NCBI GenBank assembly: GCA_025399215.1
Contig: MU621145.1
Location: forward strand, 17,228-81,227
Source: Globomyces pollinis-pini
Lineage: Eukaryota; Chytridiomycota; Chytridiomycetes; Rhizophydiales; Globomycetaceae
DNA length: 64,000 bases
Direction: 5' to 3'
In this document: positions 33,820 to 45,294 of the stretch, piece after piece
How positions within the stretch are numbered: position 1 is the first letter of the stretch
How the letters are laid out: every line of letters begins with the position of its first letter
Notes under the pieces: generated by a model
What the model was told of the DNA's origin: nothing
The model's input: only the letters and a program-made list of their open reading frames with translations
The model's database searches: none
Made by a program: the position numbers and the translations under genes

Positions 33820-34689
33820 ATGAGACCAGATAAACGAGGACCTTCAACTGTACGAGTCATGAACAGGTAAAATTTGTAAATAGTCTTTAATATCAGGTAT
33901 ATTTTTATGGGTATGTTGATTATTGCTTAGGTAAGTGTTTGAAACTACTAATTGAATTCAGGTAAATATCAATTAGAAAATCTTATTGTAGTGGTTTGGC
34001 TGTACTGGGTCGTTCAGATGGGTCTGCAAAGTTCTTGTTTGGTGATTCAGGAGTTTTATGTGGAATCAATGGACCAATGACAGTTAAATTCAAGGATGAA
34101 ATCCTAGATAGAGCAACAATCTCAGTCATCTATACCCCATGTACCGGATCTGGTGGTATGACATACTGGATTTACTTTAGGACCTTCTGATCGATTTATT
34201 GAGAGTTTTATACGTCAAACTGCTGAAGCTTTGATTCTTTCACAATTACATCCTAGAACTGCCATCAAGTTGAATTGTCAAGCATTAGCTGATGATGGGT
34301 GTATTTTAGCTGCTGCTGTCAATGCAATGGTTTTGGCTTTATTAGATGCTGGTGTTCCAATGAAATCTACTGGTGCGGCAGTGACATGTCTTATCAATAA
34401 GGATGGTGAATTATTATTAGATCCTACTGCACTAGAGTTGAAGGTATATACAATAAGCGGCTTATTTCAGGATGCTCAATCAACCCATACATTTGTATTT
34501 GATCAATCGTCTTTATCATGCATTGCCATTCATTCCACTGGACTTTTTACAGAAGAAGAGGTTTGATCAATTATTTTTTTTGATTTTCAGTTTAATGGAT
34601 GTTTTGAATTAGCCAAAGTCGCAACGAAATCTATACACAACTTTATGAAGAGTGGATTTTCAAAAAAGTTGGAAAAAGAACAATATTAA
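33820..34689 (+). CDS. RRP46: exosome core subunit Rrp46 (RNase PH-like)
   Basis: Ring subunit of the RNA exosome, nuclear and cytoplasmic. Exon 1 encodes MRPDKRGPSTVRVMN; the next coding block starts SGLAVLGRSDGSAKFLFGD, then CGINGPMTVK, GSGGPSDRFIE, LHPRTAIKLNCQALADDGCI, NAMVLALLDAGVPMKST and LDPTALELK. The RNase PH catalytic residues are not expected in Rrp46. The usual introns here are 25-30 nt, but the first is 125 nt and consists of four abutting GT-AG units (33867-33991). Stop TAA at 34687-34689. Confidence 0.9.
33867..33991 (+). other. four stacked minimal introns at one site in RRP46
   Basis: Between exon 1 (ending at 33866 in phase 2) and exon 2 (from 33992) lie four back-to-back GT...AG units: 33867-33896 (30 nt), 33897-33930 (34), 33931-33961 (31) and 33962-33991 (30). 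Each begins GTAA or GTAT and ends CAG or TAG. Removing any leading unit re-creates AG|GT for the next. Removing all four gives AG+T (Ser) and the conserved frame. A single 125-nt intron is the alternative reading. Confidence 0.7.
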
Positions 34690-34904
34690 TCAAATTAATA
34701 AACACTTACTTTATACAACATATGATTGAAATAAATGTATTGGGGATAGGAAACTCAATGACTGGACAGTTGATTGGCGTTTATGAGGATACTGATGACT
34801 GGTTTGACATATTGATGACATCAAACCTCAAATAGATTCATTGGGAAATTCACAATCCAACATATTTGAGATGATGTCATGATGTCAAAAGTGTCAAGTA
34901 TGTT

Positions 34905-34911
34905 TATAAAG
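34905..34911 (+). promoter_or_regulatory. TATA box of PIP-kinase gene
   Basis: TATAAAG, 34 nt before the ATG at 34939 and only 15 nt before an earlier ATG at 34920. The spacing favours 34939 as start. Repeated TGATGTCA-like motifs lie just upstream (34871-34888). Confidence 0.5.
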
Positions 34912-34938
34912 GATTCACAATGACACGTAAGTATTAAA

Positions 34939-36163
34939 ATGATCAACATAATTTTCATTATAATTATACTACTAATATTAGCATGTTACTATGATAATCA
35001 ATACAATCATCAGAGAATCAAACATGAATTAAACCGGATTGATCCAAACCATCCCAAATTTATTCAAACTTTACAAAAATGTATCCAATGCACTGTATCC
35101 GAACCAGGAATTCAAACCCAATCCTACGAATTTTCCTTCCCAAATGAAATTGGTATCGTGAATTTCACAGCATATCAAATTCAACAATTCAACAAATTGA
35201 AACAATTACAATCTATCAATCATAAACAGATACAATCTATCATGTCACAAGAATTTCATAAAATTCGGAATCAAGGAAATTCTGAATCTAGTAATCAGAA
35301 ATGTAAAAATAACTCATGCTAGTGTTTTATCAATCAAAATGTAAATTCATGTATATAAAATCATTAAAACAAAACGAATTACAAAACATGTTGACATTTC
35401 TGACAGAATATATGATTTATATGCAACAACATCCCAATACATTTCTACCACGATATCTTGGAATGTACACGATAAAGTACAATCCCAATTTGGAAACACA
35501 AACCAAATATCATTTCATCATCATGACCAATTGGTTTTATAGTATTCATCAACCGATATTGAAATTTGATTTAAAAGGATCACAGTTGAATAGATCGAGA
35601 ATACATCAGGATCATTATACGGCAATAGAGATTTGGAAACGGGTTTGTGAGGGAGATATGGTAGATATTGTATTGAAAGAAAATGATTTGATGGAATTGG
35701 ATTTGAATTCGGATTTTATATTCTTGGATTTCAATATACAAACTACATTACGGATTTTAAATCAATTGAAATCTGATATTAATTTATTACAATTGTATCG
35801 GTTTATGGATTATAGGTAATTCTTTTTGTATCTCATGATAGTTTTGTGATTGGAATCCATTTTATCAATCAAGGTGATCATAGAGTGACTATAGATTCAT
35901 CACCAAAAGACCGATCAGAATTCAAAAAGGACGAAGGGGGGTTAAGAAACAAGGATAGAGTTTATTTTTTTGGATTGGTGGATATTTTACAAGAGTATGG
36001 AGTGGTGAAGAAGGTTGAACGTGGGTTAAAGAGGACTCGATCGTTTATGGGGGAGGTTTTAAATGGGACAGATGGTGGATTGGAGGTGAGTGTGGAGGAA
36101 CCTGTTCGTTATGGATCTAGATTATTTCATTATGTTAAAAATCGATTTTGTTCACATATTTAA
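34939..36163 (+). CDS. phosphatidylinositol-phosphate kinase (PIPK) with N-terminal membrane anchor
   Basis: Makes PtdIns bisphosphates at membranes. Three exons. The catalytic core is read across a 20-nt intron (KLFYQSKCKFMYIKSLKQ, catalytic Lys in YIKSL), then FLPRYLGMYTIKY, HFIIMTNWF, the DLKGSQLNRSR loop, and, across a 27-nt intron, RFMDYSFVIGIHF. The C-terminal part reads YFFGLVDILQEYGVVKK and VEEPVRYGSRLFHYV. It is compact (about 390 aa). Uniquely, the N-terminus MINIIFIIIILLILACYY is a clear transmembrane segment. An upstream ATG at 34920 with a 55-nt intron would remove it, but the TATA position argues against that. Confidence 0.83.
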
Positions 36164-36340
36164 AATTACGGTTGCTTTTATTTATGTAGATTTAATAGTA
36201 TGATTTCTTGAATGGTTTTGATACGTTCTGTTCACCTTTTTCCGGTTTAATTTTTGAGAGCGCGATTGCAGTGATGTTTCTTAGACCATCACCATCTGAT
36301 CAACACCACAAAAACTCCAACATTTTTTTCAACTCCATCA

Positions 36341-37020
36341 ATGAATTCCATCAAATTAGCAAAAAAACAATTTCGTAAAGAAATGAAATTGAAATTAAAG
36401 GATATGGATTTAAATGTTATTGAACAACAAAGTCTTGACATTACAAATCAATTAATTCATCATCCAATCTATCAAAAATCAAATACAATCAGTTTGTTTT
36501 TAAATATGCCTACAGAATTGAATACCATTCATATACTAAAACATATCTTTGATAACAGTATTGGAAACCATCTCAATGTTAGATAAAACTTGTTTTATAC
36601 CTTATTGTACAAAAGATACAATGGATATGTTGCATTTGAAATCATTTGAAGATTTTCAATCTTTAAAATTGAATTCTTGGGGAATTCCAGAACCTACTCC
36701 ATTAGAAGCGCGAATTTCGATATTTGATTATCCAGAAAACTTGGATTTAGTCATTATGCCAGGACTGGCATTCGATAAACAAGGTGTGATGATATACTAA
36801 CTTTAGGTAATCGGATCGGATATGGTAAAGGCTACTATGACCGATTTTTGGTGAAATGTAGTGAATATGCTAAATCGCGAAATGTGGATGGCCCTAAAAC
36901 CAGTACTAGAATGATATTGATGTTGTAGTTGCTATTGGGTTATTGAAACAGTTTGTAGATAGTGTCCCAGTTGAAGAGACGGATATCAAGCCAGATATCA
37001 TTCTTTCACCCAATCCATGA
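36341..37020 (+). CDS. MTHFS: 5-formyltetrahydrofolate cyclo-ligase
   Basis: ATP-dependent conversion of 5-formyl-THF to 5,10-methenyl-THF in folate metabolism. Start MNSIKLAKKQFRKEMK. Landmarks: NTISLFLNMPTELNT, CFIPYCTK, WGIPEPTP, LDLVIMPGLAFDKQG and the signature RIGYGKGYYDRFL, joined across a short intron. Ends KPDIILSPNP. Three introns of 25-32 nt. About 200 aa, normal for the family. Confidence 0.92.
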
Positions 37021-37123
37021 TGGATTAATAAAAGGGGTAAGACGTTACCCATTGTAATAAATAGAGTGAAATTACTTGAAACAATGTAGTAAGAGGACAT
37101 GCAGTATATTAAGAATGAAAGGT

Positions 37124-37630
37124 TTACTCTTGTTTTGGTTTTACAGTGATGCCAAGTTTAGCGAATCTAGAGTCTTCTTCATATTCTTGATAGACCAAGT
37201 ACAAGAAAGCAACACCGATGGAGAGAGCAAAATGGTTATACCCAACTTGTTGAACAATTTCGGTAGTCTTTTCATCCATGTAAGCGACAGCAGAGACAAA
37301 GGAAACAATAATTTCCCTAATAGCTCTAAAGACGGGATGTAAATAAGGACCACCAGGCCAAGCGGAAGATTTCACATTGACATCAGGAACATAATTACCA
37401 ACGAGGTAAGAATAACCAAAAGAGAGAGTACCGAAGATGACTCCCACGAAGAACCATAAAGCCGAGTAACAAATGAGTACATTATAGTAATTTGTGAGTG
37501 ATTCGTCAGCAAAGTAAGCGACAATATGAGTGATAATGAAAGGGAAGAAGAAACCGAAGAGGGCAGTAGGAGAGAGTCTTCCTTCCTTCATAGTAGCTCT
37601 ACAAGCCAAAATAGCTAAATATTGGAGCAT
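37124..37630 (-). CDS. small multi-pass membrane protein, family unknown
   Basis: A single 168-codon exon from ATG MLQYLAILACRATMKEGR. Four hydrophobic stretches (ALFGFFFPFIITHIVAYF, YYNVLICYSALWFFVGVIFG, LSFGYSYLVG, and a C-terminal FALSIGVAFLYLVYQE) suggest a four-helix membrane protein with a charged C-terminus ending VKPKQE. Codon use is richer in C and G at third positions than its neighbours, as in the adjoining uL30m gene, which suggests high expression. I cannot place it in a family. Confidence 0.75.
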   Translation of the reverse strand: MLQYLAILACRATMKEGRLSPTALFGFFFPFIITHIVAYFADESLTNYYNVLICYSALWFFVGVIFGTLSFGYSYLVGNYVPDVNVKSSAWPGGPYLHPVFRAIREIIVSFVSAVAYMDEKTTEIVQQVGYNHFALSIGVAFLYLVYQEYEEDSRFAKLGITVKPKQE

Positions 37631-37849
37631 GAGTTAATTAGTTAATTTGGATAAGAAAGAGAAGGTAACCCTAAGAAAGTGAATGCAGCCCTTCCAGTTC
37701 CAAACTGACTTGTTACCAAATACCAAATACTATTTACTATCAATCATGAGGAATCCTTTTACCGGTTACTATTTTAATATTGATGAACTTGGTATTGAAC
37801 TAACTCTTCATTCCCTTTTCTTTTTTTTTCTCCTCTACAACACACAAGA

Positions 37850-38458
37850 ATGCATTACAAATTAAATAATAATTCCCTGCTTAGACTGTTCCATTCATCT
37901 CCTTCACTAGCATTCCCTCGTATGCCTTTTAACCCAAAAAAACAACCTTTACCGACTCCAGCTTTCCCAGTTCCAGAATCTTTATCTCAAAAATCTATCG
38001 CTCCTCCTTCTTACCCTACTTTCCCTTCTAGGCGTTACCCTCCAGCTCATATTAGACTCGCTTTACCTAAACCTGCGAAACGATCCATCGAAGATGTGCT
38101 CACTTGTCGACCTTTACCTACGACTTTCCCTCCTGGTGTCGACTTGGACTCCTTTTACTCTCCTCAACCTGTCGATCCTCTACCTGAAGGTGAATACCAC
38201 TTTCCGTACAGATACTACCAAATCACCCTTAGAAGAGGTTTAATGGGTTTGCCTGCTACAACCAAACATATCGTTCAGTCTCTCGGCTTACATAAACGTC
38301 ATCAAGTTGTTTGGCGTTTGGTCTCACCTCGTTCCGCTGGTCAGATCTTGAAAATTAAAGAACTGGTGCATGTCTCCCTCGTGAATGAAATTCCTGCAAA
38401 AGAAACCAGGCCTTCTGGTTACGCTAAGGCTGGCTCCTCTATTCCCGCTCTTGCCTAA
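37850..38458 (+). CDS. MRPL33: mitochondrial large-subunit ribosomal protein uL30m
   Basis: A Pro-rich, presequence-like N-terminus (LLRLFHSSPSLAFPRM) leads to the uL30 domain: YQITLRRGLMGLPATTKHIV, QSLGLHKRHQVVW and KELVHVSLVNE. Single exon, about 200 aa. The start at 37850 gives a plausible targeting peptide; the later ATG (MPFNPKK) would delete it. Strong C/T third-position codon bias, unlike most neighbours. Confidence 0.88.
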   Translation: MHYKLNNNSLLRLFHSSPSLAFPRMPFNPKKQPLPTPAFPVPESLSQKSIAPPSYPTFPSRRYPPAHIRLALPKPAKRSIEDVLTCRPLPTTFPPGVDLDSFYSPQPVDPLPEGEYHFPYRYYQITLRRGLMGLPATTKHIVQSLGLHKRHQVVWRLVSPRSAGQILKIKELVHVSLVNEIPAKETRPSGYAKAGSSIPALA

Positions 38459-39079
38459 TATACTCTTTGATATTTACTTTTTTCTATCCCACATATCCGA
38501 CGTGTTCTTTATCACTTGAACATTATCCTTTGAAAATGCTAATATTCAATTCTGACAAACGCTTCAGCGTTCGTGTCTCTCGATCGTCAACCTTAAATAT
38601 GAGACAACATGTTTTTATGCGCGCTTCAAAGCATCATCTTTTTATAAACCTTTCATTCTCGATTCTTTTGGCAGTTATGTTTTGTGTCATGCAAATAATA
38701 TTTTACTCTGTAACTTCAAGGTCAATCACTTATATTTGACACTCATACACTTCACCATAGGATAAAGCTACTCGATCTTATTTAGTCAGTATCGTGACTA
38801 TCGAATGGACATTCTTAACTGCGGGAATCGAATCGTCCGAAGTACATTTGTGGAAAAATGCGGATTAAAGTACAAAATTTAAAATGTATCACGGATAATC
38901 ATGTGATGAAAGAACATCAAAGTGAGACAATATCATGCAACAACGGGAAATATTATGCAAAAGTTAAAAGTCAAAAATTACATACATGATCAAAGAAATG
39001 ATATATTAAATTGATCCAATTACAAATCAAGGGGTAAACTATTCTGCATGAATAAAAAAAAAAGAAACCAAAGAAAAAA
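38459..39079. other. intergenic region, no gene seen
   Basis: About 620 AT-rich bp. One open frame (38467-38739) has a hydrophobic end but no family features, and I would not call it. An A-rich stretch near 39053-39077 lies next to the 3' end of the minus-strand gene. Confidence 0.4.
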
Positions 39080-39472
39080 CTATTGAAAACAAGCTATAAG
39101 ATGATCATTAAAATCTGATAGTCGTCTTTTAATAGCACGTTGAGTTTTGTGCATTAAACATTGACATTGTAGCTGTTTTCGAATAGATTTCAATTCAGAT
39201 CGATAGTTTTCGCGACGTTCAATCCATTCTTCCATATCATGGATGGTGACGGTATCAACAAACGAGACTCTTTTTGATTCTTGTAGACTGGTGATTGTGG
39301 ATTCACAAGAGTTTAACGTAGATGGTGAAGATGGTATGGATGATTCTGAATAAACTTTAGTTTTTAGAATCGAGTTTTTTTGTTCATAGTTATTTTGGGA
39401 TTCGTATTCCATTTTGTTTTGGGGTTCGTATTCAATCATGGTATTTAATGTGAGATTAGGTTTTATAATCAT
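39080..39472 (-). CDS. small protein with PP1-docking RVxF motif
   Basis: A single 130-codon exon from ATG MIIKPNLTLN. After a Gln/Asn-rich head come SILKTKVYS, a Ser-rich stretch, and KRVSFVDTVTIHDMEEWIER, which contains a textbook RVxF protein-phosphatase-1 docking motif (RVSF) followed by an acidic amphipathic helix. The end is basic/Cys-rich (QLQCQCLMHKTQRAIKRRL). Similar RVSF-V-T-I-H-D segments occur in small fungal regulators of PP1. The function as a PP1 regulator is inferred from the motif only. Confidence 0.65.
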   Translation of the reverse strand: MIIKPNLTLNTMIEYEPQNKMEYESQNNYEQKNSILKTKVYSESSIPSSPSTLNSCESTITSLQESKRVSFVDTVTIHDMEEWIERRENYRSELKSIRKQLQCQCLMHKTQRAIKRRLSDFNDHLIACFQ

Positions 39473-39503
39473 CTGTGAAAAATCAAGAGAAAATTTAAAG
39501 GTT

Positions 39504-39511
39504 TATTTATA
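39504..39511 (-). promoter_or_regulatory. TATA box of RVxF-protein gene
   Basis: TATAAATA on the minus strand, 32-39 nt before the ATG at 39472, matching the short-leader pattern of other genes here. Confidence 0.55.
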
Positions 39512-39910
39512 GATGAGTGGCGGCTGAGTCATACTGATGTCACAAAAAGTGATCTTAATACCCATGAAATGAGCCTGACCCAGCAGGGCTTTAGGAACCA
39601 AGAGGAGAGTGGGTAATTGAGGCCTAAATTATGAAATCGGGGCTTGATTTGTCGTCTGTAAGTTTGATCTTATATCCAATCCATGTTTGAAGTTTTCCCG
39701 ATTTCATTACGTGATCGTGACTTGCTATTCAATATGTCATGAATCCTTTTAGTATTGAACCCATGGCGTATTCTTTGGATTAGCCTTTGTGAAACTAGAA
39801 CTGATTTCCTAAACCGTATTCACATTCATTAAGGTATTTTGTATTCCTGTGCACCTGAGTCTCAAACAATCACAACAATATCAATTCAGGTCTTGTTTAT
39901 TTAAAAAAAA
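39512..39910. other. intergenic region, no gene seen
   Basis: About 400 bp of promoter for the RVxF gene and 3' flank of the GNAT gene. I see no ORF, RNA gene or repeat that stands out. Confidence 0.4.
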
Positions 39911-40501
39911 TTAAAATTCATAATGATACATGAGCGCATCCACCAATTTTTCGGAATTAGCCAACCGTCCAGCATTAGGTAATCTCCCAATCACCTTAAA
40001 CCCTAACCGATCCCACAACCTTACACTAGCAACATTATTCTCAAATACCAGATTAAACATGCTAGCCTTATACCCCATTGCAGGGGCAAGTTGCAAAAAC
40101 GCCTGTCCCATAGCCATCCCGACGCCGTTGCCGCGCGATTGCTGAGAGACGATGAATCCGCCGTTGCAGATCTAGATATTAATGGGGATAATTACATGTG
40201 AGCAACGGCCAGGGAAATTGGGTTTGATGTAGAAGCCACCGAGGATTGCATTGGTGGTGGTTGAGATACAGACAAATGAAGTAGTGAAGTATTGAGTGAA
40301 TTGTGTAGCAGTGAGTTCGGATTCTTGTGGGTATGTGGTACCATCTTTGATGATTTCGTTGAGAAGGTTGTGGAGGAATGGGATGTGGGTAGCATCCACT
40401 GGTCTGATTTCACATTCGGTATTGTCTTTAAGGGTCAGTTTTAAAGGAAGAATTCCGGTGGGGTAAGTTGATGATGGCATTGATCCGTAAGCGCTTGACA
40501 T
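39911..40501 (-). CDS. GNAT N-acetyltransferase (Mpr1-like)
   Basis: Two exons joined by a 24-nt intron carrying an in-frame TAG. The acetyl-CoA loop QQSRGNGVGMAMGQAF follows YIKPNFPGRCSHICNGGF. The C-terminal half, FNLVFENNVASVRLWDRLGF then IGRLPNAGRL, matches fungal Mpr1-like acetyltransferases that detoxify proline analogues or modify small amines. About 190 aa from ATG MSSAYGSMPSS. A TGACGTCA site lies about 300 bp upstream. Confidence 0.85.
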
Positions 40502-41239
40502 TTCTATCTTTTATTTGTTGGTCAACCCTTTTTTGGGATCTTTTTCATTTTCATTCTGGTCACAGACCAAAACCTCTCCAACTTTACTCTAATTACACAT
40601 GATACAGACACAGACTTATTCTGGAACATTTTCGTGTCAATCGCGTGTGAACATTGTTCCATTAGTTGTCACAATACATAGTCACATAGCCAATCATGAT
40701 TTATCCATACCCGCAAATATGTTTACTCAAATTGAACTGCTCATAATGACATGCTAAATCGGGTACTCTAGGTCCACCAAATTGATAGTTTTATTGACGT
40801 CATCAAGAAATCTTCCGGGTACTTATTTGACACGTCATCAGTGACTGCTTTTGTGGAGTCAATGGACAATGGCTGAAACTAGACTCTTTCATGTGATGGT
40901 CAGGATCTAAAGTGTTTGTGGTGTGAATAATATTGAAAGATTGAATCTTGTAAGGGTTGAGAAATTGATAATTGCAAGTAAGAACTGAACTCGTCCGTTT
41001 TAAACCGAAATTAAAACTATTTACCCGAAAAGGAGAAAGTTTTCTAATTGACTATCAAGACATTTGCAAATTGACGGTGTTCACATTGGAAAATGGATGG
41101 CGAAGGATAGAAACTCAGATGGGAACTAAATTGTCGTGTAAGGTTTTCACCCTAAAATTTAAGGTATCAGGAACGCTTAATACAAACACATCAGCAATTT
41201 AACGAAATATCTACAAACAAGATTGGTGAAACATGAATT
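40502..41239. other. intergenic region, no confident gene
   Basis: About 740 bp between the GNAT promoter and the 3' end of the RNF34-like gene. An open frame at 40972-41202 has no ATG and no family features. The stretch holds a TGACGTCA palindrome and a further CGTCA half-site. Confidence 0.45.
40795..40802. promoter_or_regulatory. TGACGTCA palindrome (ATF/CREB-type site)
   Basis: A perfect 8-bp ATF/CREB consensus, with a second CGTCA half-site about 30 bp further on. It lies roughly 300 bp upstream of the GNAT start (40501, minus strand). In fungi such sites are bound by stress-responsive bZIP factors. Function here is inference. Confidence 0.35.
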
Positions 41240-42651
41240 TTATGATCTAAATGTATGAACGATACGAACAATTCGACTACGACAAATTGGACATTCACCT
41301 GTAGTCTTCTGAACTTCAATAGCACATTCCTGACATGTCACCAAGTGACCACATTCTAACAATACACAGTTGATGGCTTTATCACAGCATATCTACATTT
41401 AAATCATAATACTCATATTACCTTACAAATCAAATCTTCATTGTGAGTTTTCATTTCTAGTTTTACATTTTCGACCAACTTCTCTAATCGATCGACTAGT
41501 TCCGTTTTTTCAATCAATCCTTGGACTGAGACTCGCTCACTCAAGAGAATCGATTTGATCACTTTGGCAGATAATGAATCAATGGAAATTTTTCCTGATA
41601 CTAGATCGTTGATGGTGGGAATTTGATTGAATGGTCTGCTAGGTGATGTAGATGCTGATGATAACTTTGGGCTTGATGGGTAGGGAAATTTGGGACCTGT
41701 GTATGAATTAGGCACTTCCGTAGGGGTTGTGGTTGACTGTTCACTGTTTTCTACATTAATGGACGGAATATCCACTGAATTGGAGGTGGGAATATTGGGT
41801 GACGGATTGCTTGGATTTTGGGTTGCAGTGGAATGAGATGTTTCTGTGGAATTATGCGGACTATTATTTGAATGTGAGCTACCAAGAGGTGGTTGCGAAT
41901 TCAATCCATTTACAGTCGGATGATTTGGATTGGAACGGGGTGGTTGGGTTTGAAAAGACGATGGTCCAGACGTGGTAGGATATGTAGAATTAGACTGGTT
42001 AAAGGTTCCGGATGATTGATTGTTACTAGGTGGACTTGTTGATGTGGATGTGAACAATCCTACAAATGTATCTGCAATTTGGTCCACAAACTTTTCTATT
42101 TCCTCTACTGGTGAACTTTGGGGAGCACTATTCACGGGTGAAGAAGTTCCATTAGGCATATTGTTGTTTTGTGACGCATTTGATTCCTTCAATCGTGAAT
42201 CCAAAATATGTAAAAACGTAGTTTTATGAGATTGTTGAATTGGTGACCTTAGAATCAGTGTCACTAGCTCTTTCTTTTCCAGCAACCCTTTTGAATTAAG
42301 TCCATAACAACGAATGAATTCCTTCAATGTTTTTGGGTTCAATAATAACAGTTTTTCCTCATCCATGTTAGTAATTAGCATAAACATTGCACAGTATGAA
42401 CAAGCATTAACAGGACTAAATGGTCAACAAACATTCTTAACCTGCTGAATCCCAATCTTGGAGCTTCTACTTTTGCTTGATAAATACAAGCGGAACAGTA
42501 CACTAGTAACATTAAACCAATAACAATTACCCTTCTGACAATTCTGACAAGTTGTTTTCTTACGGAATATGCCCAAGGATTCCTTGCATCTCATGCATTC
42601 TTTGGTTACAAATGGACTTGTCATGGATAAAACTTTGCTTAAATTTTTCAT
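41240..42651 (-). CDS. RNF34/RFFL-like E3 ubiquitin ligase (FYVE-like + RING)
   Basis: Start [17 protein letters not shown]-like zinc finger is spread over three exons ([31 protein letters not shown]). Two SAP-like helical modules follow ([20 protein letters not shown], and [20 protein letters not shown]), separated by a long Ser/Asn/Pro/Thr linker. The C-terminal RING reads [20 protein letters not shown] then [10 protein letters not shown]. This is the domain order of animal RNF34/RFFL endosomal E3 ligases. Introns are 26-28 nt. The first base of the start codon is four bases away from that of KTI12 on the opposite strand. Confidence 0.85.
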
Positions 42652-42655
42652 TGAA

Positions 42656-43704
42656 ATGCCTTTGGTTATTGTTTCCGGATTACCATTAGCAGGGAAGACG
42701 ACTAGGTCAAATCAACTCAAGTCACTATTTGAGAATTACATTGCAAATCATCAGACGAATTTGAGGAATGTGATTGTCATTAATGATGAATATTTATCTA
42801 TTGACAAGAAAACTGCTTATGATGGTGTGCTTTATATTAACAGTAACTGATACTTAGATGCCAATTCAGAAAAAATAGCTAGAGGTGAACTTTTGACTAT
42901 CTGGTTAATCAAATTAGGCAATTTGATGTCTGCGGTGGAACGACTTGTATCCAGAGAAGATATTGTTATATGTGATAGCTTGAACTACATTAAAGGATTT
43001 CGATATCAATTGTATTGTATCGCAAGAGCAATGGGTACACCATGTTGTTCAGTAAATTTTTGGAATTGGTTTAATTCAGTATAGCTATTATGTGGTATTT
43101 CAAAAGAGGAGGCATTAAATAGAAATTTACAAACGAATACATATAAACACGATCAGTGTGATAACTTGTGTACACGATTTGAAGAACCTGGTATGCAACT
43201 TTATCCAAACACATATACTCATCATTAGATGGTAGAAATCGATGGGATGCCCCACTATTTATTGTTATATCTGAAGATGCATCATTAGAAGATATATCCA
43301 ATAAAATATCCACTGATATTATTGGTAAACGAACACTTTATAGTAATCAAAGATGCCGCTATTCTAAAGAAACCACCTGCTCCCAATTTGTCAACTGTCG
43401 TGAAACCATTGTTTGAAACTAATTATCTTACGGAATTGGATAAAACCACATCAGATATATTAGATACTGTAATCGAAGCTCAAAAAAATGGTACTTTTGT
43501 TTTTCTAAATCGTAAGGACGATCTGGAAATATAAAAGTTCCAAAGTCAACAGCACCAGTTGTGCTGCCATCGAGGAATATCACTTTGGCAGAATTGAGAA
43601 GAATCAAACGTCAATACCTTCATATTAACAAAATGCATGCTCAAGCCGACATGAATGCCGTTGGACTCGGATTTGTTGAATATTTGAACACAAATATTGC
43701 ATAG
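42656..43704 (+). CDS. KTI12: KTI12, Elongator-associated ATPase
   Basis: tRNA-binding P-loop ATPase required by Elongator for wobble-uridine modification. Start MPLVIVSGLPLAGKTT (Walker A GLPLAGKTT). Then VIVINDEYLSID, DIVICDSLNYIKGFRYQLYC, RAMGTPCC, FEEPDGRNRWDAPLF (across a 37-nt intron), FLNRK, and the C-terminal ITLAELRRIKRQYL typical of KTI12. Six or seven introns of 28-37 nt account for every in-frame stop. The ATG is fixed by the Walker A distance. It shares a minimal bidirectional start region with the RNF34-like gene. Confidence 0.9.
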
Positions 43705-43810
43705 ACTAATAAATTATCTTCATTCAATCGTTTATACAATTTCGTATGTCATTCATAATAGGGATATCTAGACTATAAACACGTTTGAAAATGATTCACA
43801 CTATTGAATT

Positions 43811-45294
<1,484 letters not shown>

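Noticed and set aside
38467..38739. 90-codon frame in the uL30m downstream region
   Set aside because: AT-rich intergenic composition, no conserved motif; likely chance.
40972..41202. 76-codon frame with charged, protein-like composition
   Set aside because: It has no ATG, no recognisable motif and no splice partner that I could find.
42656..43704. KTI12 as a pseudogene because of many in-frame stops
   Set aside because: Every stop falls in a 28-37-nt GT-AG intron, and the spliced protein is complete with Walker A and conserved C-terminus.
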